A stretch of 8,957 nt of DNA from Roseovarius sp. (GTDB lineage Bacteria; Pseudomonadota; Alphaproteobacteria; Rhodobacterales; Rhodobacteraceae): NCBI GenBank assembly GCA_023260815.1, contig JALQUE010000163.1, positions 1 to 8,957 of the forward strand, in the 5' to 3' direction. The notes beneath the pieces were generated by a model that saw only the letters and a program-made list of their open reading frames with translations, made no database searches and had not been told where the DNA came from. Both the position numbers and the translations under genes were made by a program. Below, one piece after another: positions 7,096-8,957 of this stretch (position 1 is the stretch's first letter; each line of letters starts with the position of its first letter).

Positions 7096-7124
7096 CTTGA
7101 ATGGTCTAAAAACAGCCCCTATCT
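7096..7124 (+). promoter_or_regulatory. heat-shock (RpoH)-like promoter upstream of a candidate small RNA
   Basis: CTTGAA (7096-7101) is followed after 14 bases by CCCCTATCT (7116-7124). This closely resembles the sigma-32/RpoH pattern (CTTGAA near -35 and a C-rich CCCCAT or CCTAT-type -10). The same bases also read as a mediocre sigma-70 promoter: TTGAAT (7097-7102), 17-base spacer, TATCTC (7120-7125). The element begins at the end of the lysR terminator and points at the stretch that ends in the terminator at 7182-7210. Transcription would start near 7130-7132. Confidence 0.5.
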
Positions 7125-7130
7125 CCCGGT

Positions 7131-7210
7131 CATGACGGTGACGGCCTCGCGCCTCACCTTCATACCTCCCTGTTGGACTTCGGCCGAGCTTAGTGCTCGG
7201 CCTTTTTTTT
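7131..7210 (+). ncRNA. candidate small regulatory RNA, about 80 nt, with an anti-Shine-Dalgarno CCTCCC
   Basis: This stretch lies between a promoter-like element (7096-7124) and a strong intrinsic terminator (7182-7210), separate from lysR, which already has its own terminator. The predicted fold has a 5' hairpin, in which GGTGA-GGC (7137-7145, with C7142 bulged) pairs with GCCTCACC (7151-7158). A linker that looks unpaired follows (7159-7181) and carries CCTCCC (7165-7170), complementary to ribosome sites. The terminator hairpin closes the unit. Hairpin, CU-rich linker and terminator is the layout of trans-acting alphaproteobacterial small RNAs. It recalls the CCUCC-bearing RNAs (CcsR of Rhodobacter, alpha-r8/MmgR of rhizobia), but I cannot claim homology. 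A leaderless 31-codon frame starting at 7132 crosses the terminator and is not convincing. Confidence 0.5.
7182..7210 (+). terminator. strong rho-independent terminator
   Basis: Perfect 8-base arms GGCCGAGC (7182-7189) and GCTCGGCC (7195-7202) surround TTAGT, followed by eight T residues (7203-7210). It works on the plus strand only: on the minus strand the hairpin is followed by GAAGTCC, not T residues. It lies 87 bases beyond the lysR terminator with no open protein gene between, so it most likely ends a separate short transcript. Confidence 0.9.
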
Positions 7211-7287
7211 GGGCAGACGCGCCCTGACCGCATCAGCACTTCATGGATCGCTTGTTTTACGCGCATAACGCCGCTTTTGTGGGCGCC

Positions 7288-8418
7288 TCAGATCACGGTC
7301 AGGGTCGGCCCCGCCAGCGGCGACAGTGCCCGCGGTGTCCCGTCGGTGATGACGATGTTTTCCTCATGCACCATCATCCGGCCTGGCGCGGTCTTGATCC
7401 CCGGCTCCAGCGTGATCACCATGCCTGCGCGCAACTCGGTGTGATCACGGGCCGTCAGCGACAGGCCTTCGGTCAGTTGCAGGCCCAAGCCATGCCCAAG
7501 CCGCCCGGCCCCTTCACCACCACCGACGATATCGGCCATTGCGCGCCAGACGTCGCTGGCCGTTGCGCCGGGGCGCGCGGCCTCAAGCCCGGCTTGGGTC
7601 GCCTCGATCAGGCGCGCATGGGCCGCGCGCTGCGCGTCACTGGCCGCACCGATCGCGAAATTCCTGTCATAATCGCAGAAATATCCGTCTCGCACCGCGC
7701 CGGTATCAAGCATCAGCACATCCCCCGCCGCCAGCGGCGCGTCCGTCGCAGGCGAGATCACGTCGCCATACCCCTCCGGCCCGGCACCGCCCGCAAGATA
7801 CGGCACCCAATCCGCGCCCTCCTCCAGCAGCAATCGCTGAAAATCGCGAAACACCTGCGACAGCGCCACACCGGGGGCCGCGATCTCGGTCACCCGGTCA
7901 AAGGCCCGTCCGGCGATGGCGCAGATATCCGCGATCTTGGCGATCTCCGCGTCGGACTTGATCGCGCGGCACCCCGCCACGATCCGCCGGTCATCGGTGA
8001 ACACCTGACCTGACGCCGCCTTGACCCGGTCAAAATCCGCCAGCGGCATCCGCAGATGCGTCTCCAGATGCGACGGCACCCCGACCGGGCCACCAATCTC
8101 GCGCAGCGCATCGGCCAGCAGGCTCACGCCGTCATCCACCGGGTCCGGCGCCGACCATGTGCGGATATCCTTGATCCAGGTTGTGCCCATCAGCGCCGCG
8201 CCAATCGACGGGATCACCGCCACCGGATCGCCTTGTGCTGGCAGGATCACAAACCAAGGCCGGCTGGGGCTTTCCCAGAACCGCGTCAGAAACCCCGTGA
8301 AGTAAAGCACATCCGGCTGCGTCGTCAGCAAAATCGCGCCCAGACCCTCGTGCTGCATTCCGGCCTGCGCGCGGGCCAGTCGCGCCGTGTAGTCATCGAC
8401 AGCAAAGCCACGGCTCAT
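7288..8418 (-). CDS. M24-family metallohydrolase (creatinase / Xaa-Pro peptidase-like)
   Basis: This is a cytosolic pita-bread-fold enzyme of 376 residues with an N-terminal creatinase-like domain (about 10-145, including DVLYFTGF at 36-43) and a C-terminal M24 catalytic domain (about 155-370). The five expected metal ligands are visible: Asp238 in LDTGA, Asp249 in FCDYDR, His309 in GHGLGL, Glu338 in LEPG and Glu352 in VHEEN. It should therefore be able to bind the dinuclear metal centre of this family. Members cleave Xaa-Pro peptides or hydrolyse small amidine or cyclic compounds such as creatine and ectoine; the substrate here cannot be read off. The ATG at 8418 overlaps the stop of the upstream PLP-enzyme gene in ATGA, indicating translational coupling. 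The frame is open further upstream, but that part is antisense-frame noise inside the neighbour. No minus-strand terminator is visible after the stop. Confidence 0.92.
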   Translation of the reverse strand: MSRGFAVDDYTARLARAQAGMQHEGLGAILLTTQPDVLYFTGFLTRFWESPSRPWFVILPAQGDPVAVIPSIGAALMGTTWIKDIRTWSAPDPVDDGVSLLADALREIGGPVGVPSHLETHLRMPLADFDRVKAASGQVFTDDRRIVAGCRAIKSDAEIAKIADICAIAGRAFDRVTEIAAPGVALSQVFRDFQRLLLEEGADWVPYLAGGAGPEGYGDVISPATDAPLAAGDVLMLDTGAVRDGYFCDYDRNFAIGAASDAQRAAHARLIEATQAGLEAARPGATASDVWRAMADIVGGGEGAGRLGHGLGLQLTEGLSLTARDHTELRAGMVITLEPGIKTAPGRMMVHEENIVITDGTPRALSPLAGPTLTVI

Positions 8419-8957
8419 GCCTCGGCCTCTTCGCTGAGGATGCACAAGACCCGCGCATCCGCATCCAGCCCCATCAGCCGCATCGCCGCCACACCTGCAG
8501 CACCCGAACTGGTGGTGGCAAGCCCGCGTCCGGCCAGATCCGACAGCACCGCCTCGGCCTCGGCATCGGAAATCGTGACGAACAGATCGGCATCCCGCGC
8601 CAGCCCCCTCAGCGCAATCAGCGACGGCGCCTTGCAATCCAGCCGCCCCATGCACGACACCGGGCCTTGCGTGGCAACGGGGCGTCCCGCACGGATCGAC
8701 GCGGCCAGCGCCGGGGCCGCCTCGGGTTCGACCACCACGATGCAGGGCGCCTGCCCCCACACCTCGCGGAACAGCGCGGCACAGGCCCCCGCCAGCCCGC
8801 CGACACCGGCCTGCAGAAAGATATGCGTGGGCGCTTCGGGCATTTGCCGGGTCGCCTCGGCGGCCATCGCCAGATACCCCTCCATCAAGCGGTGCGGCAG
8901 ATCGAAATACCCCGGCCACGAGCTGTCCGACAAAAGCGTCCAGCCATGATCCTCGGC
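8415..8957 (-). CDS. diaminopropionate ammonia-lyase-like PLP enzyme (partial, N-terminus beyond window)
   Basis: These are the C-terminal 180 residues of a fold-type II pyridoxal-phosphate enzyme. The best match by eye is diaminopropionate ammonia-lyase, which converts 2,3-diaminopropionate to pyruvate and ammonia. Supporting segments, numbered from the window edge, are LLSDSSWPGY (8-17), the glycine-rich phosphate loop QAGVGGLAGA (49-58), SCMGRLDCKAPS (101-112, cf. the MAGL.CGEPS of the family) and TTSSGAAG (148-155). Related threonine-dehydratase-like enzymes, including EutB of ectoine utilisation, share the fold, so the substrate is uncertain. The lysine that binds PLP would lie in the missing N-terminal half. 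The gene ends by a four-base overlap with the M24 hydrolase gene, so the two proteins are probably made together. Confidence 0.85.
   Translation of the reverse strand, partial: AEDHGWTLLSDSSWPGYFDLPHRLMEGYLAMAAEATRQMPEAPTHIFLQAGVGGLAGACAALFREVWGQAPCIVVVEPEAAPALAASIRAGRPVATQGPVSCMGRLDCKAPSLIALRGLARDADLFVTISDAEAEAVLSDLAGRGLATTSSGAAGVAAMRLMGLDADARVLCILSEEAEA

Noticed and set aside
7132..7227. 31-codon leaderless frame that could be a leader peptide
   Set aside because: It runs through the strong terminator at 7182-7210 and there is no downstream plus-strand gene for it to attenuate, so a non-coding RNA is the better explanation.
8419..8919. In-frame N-terminal extension of the M24 protein to 543 residues
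   Set aside because: The added residues are low-complexity Gly/Ala/Arg translation of an alternative frame of the PLP-enzyme gene. The M24 family start fits the ATG at 8418 with the ATGA overlap.

Overview
The window looks like chromosomal DNA of an alphaproteobacterium of the Rhodobacteraceae/Roseobacteraceae group. It is GC-rich and densely coding. The predicted ArgC, MurI and LysR proteins carry phrases I recognise from Rhodobacter-type orthologues, such as the ArgC active-site segment GTGCNAATGQ, the MurI start MAVGIFDSGLGG and the regulator start MDWDKLRIFHAVADAGSL. This placement is from memory of families, not from a search. I see no insertion sequence, prophage gene, CRISPR array, tRNA or rRNA.

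Left part (1-5942, all minus strand). In transcription order there is a 1139-residue fused indolepyruvate:ferredoxin oxidoreductase, a 289-residue lysophospholipid-type acyltransferase, glutamate racemase (murI), and the start of argC, which runs off the left edge. Gaps are 75, 22 and 116 bases, so co-transcription is possible, at least for acyltransferase-murI. The genes serve unrelated pathways: aryl-pyruvate oxidation, membrane lipid, peptidoglycan D-glutamate and arginine synthesis. The murI-argC gap holds two overlapping, mutually exclusive hairpins and a candidate argC promoter.

Middle (5943-6101). This is a divergent control region between the oxidoreductase gene and a LysR-type regulator on the plus strand. 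It contains a perfect 21-base interrupted palindrome with an embedded T-N11-A core, the classic LysR-family box, next to a TATAAT element facing the oxidoreductase. The simplest reading is that the LysR protein controls the oxidoreductase and itself. A second 17-base inverted repeat lies in the lysR leader.

Right part. lysR ends at 7022 and is followed by a good intrinsic terminator (7071-7095). Directly after it is a heat-shock-like promoter (CTTGAA, 14 bases, CCCCTATCT), then about 80 bases with a 5' hairpin, an unpaired CCTCCC stretch and a very strong terminator (7182-7210). No protein-coding gene accounts for this unit. I propose it as a small regulatory RNA gene, and it is the most interesting undescribed item in the window. 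Beyond it, on the minus strand, a diaminopropionate ammonia-lyase-like PLP enzyme (cut by the right edge) overlaps by four bases with an M24-family creatinase/Xaa-Pro-peptidase-like hydrolase. The pair looks like a translationally coupled amino-compound catabolic unit of unknown substrate.
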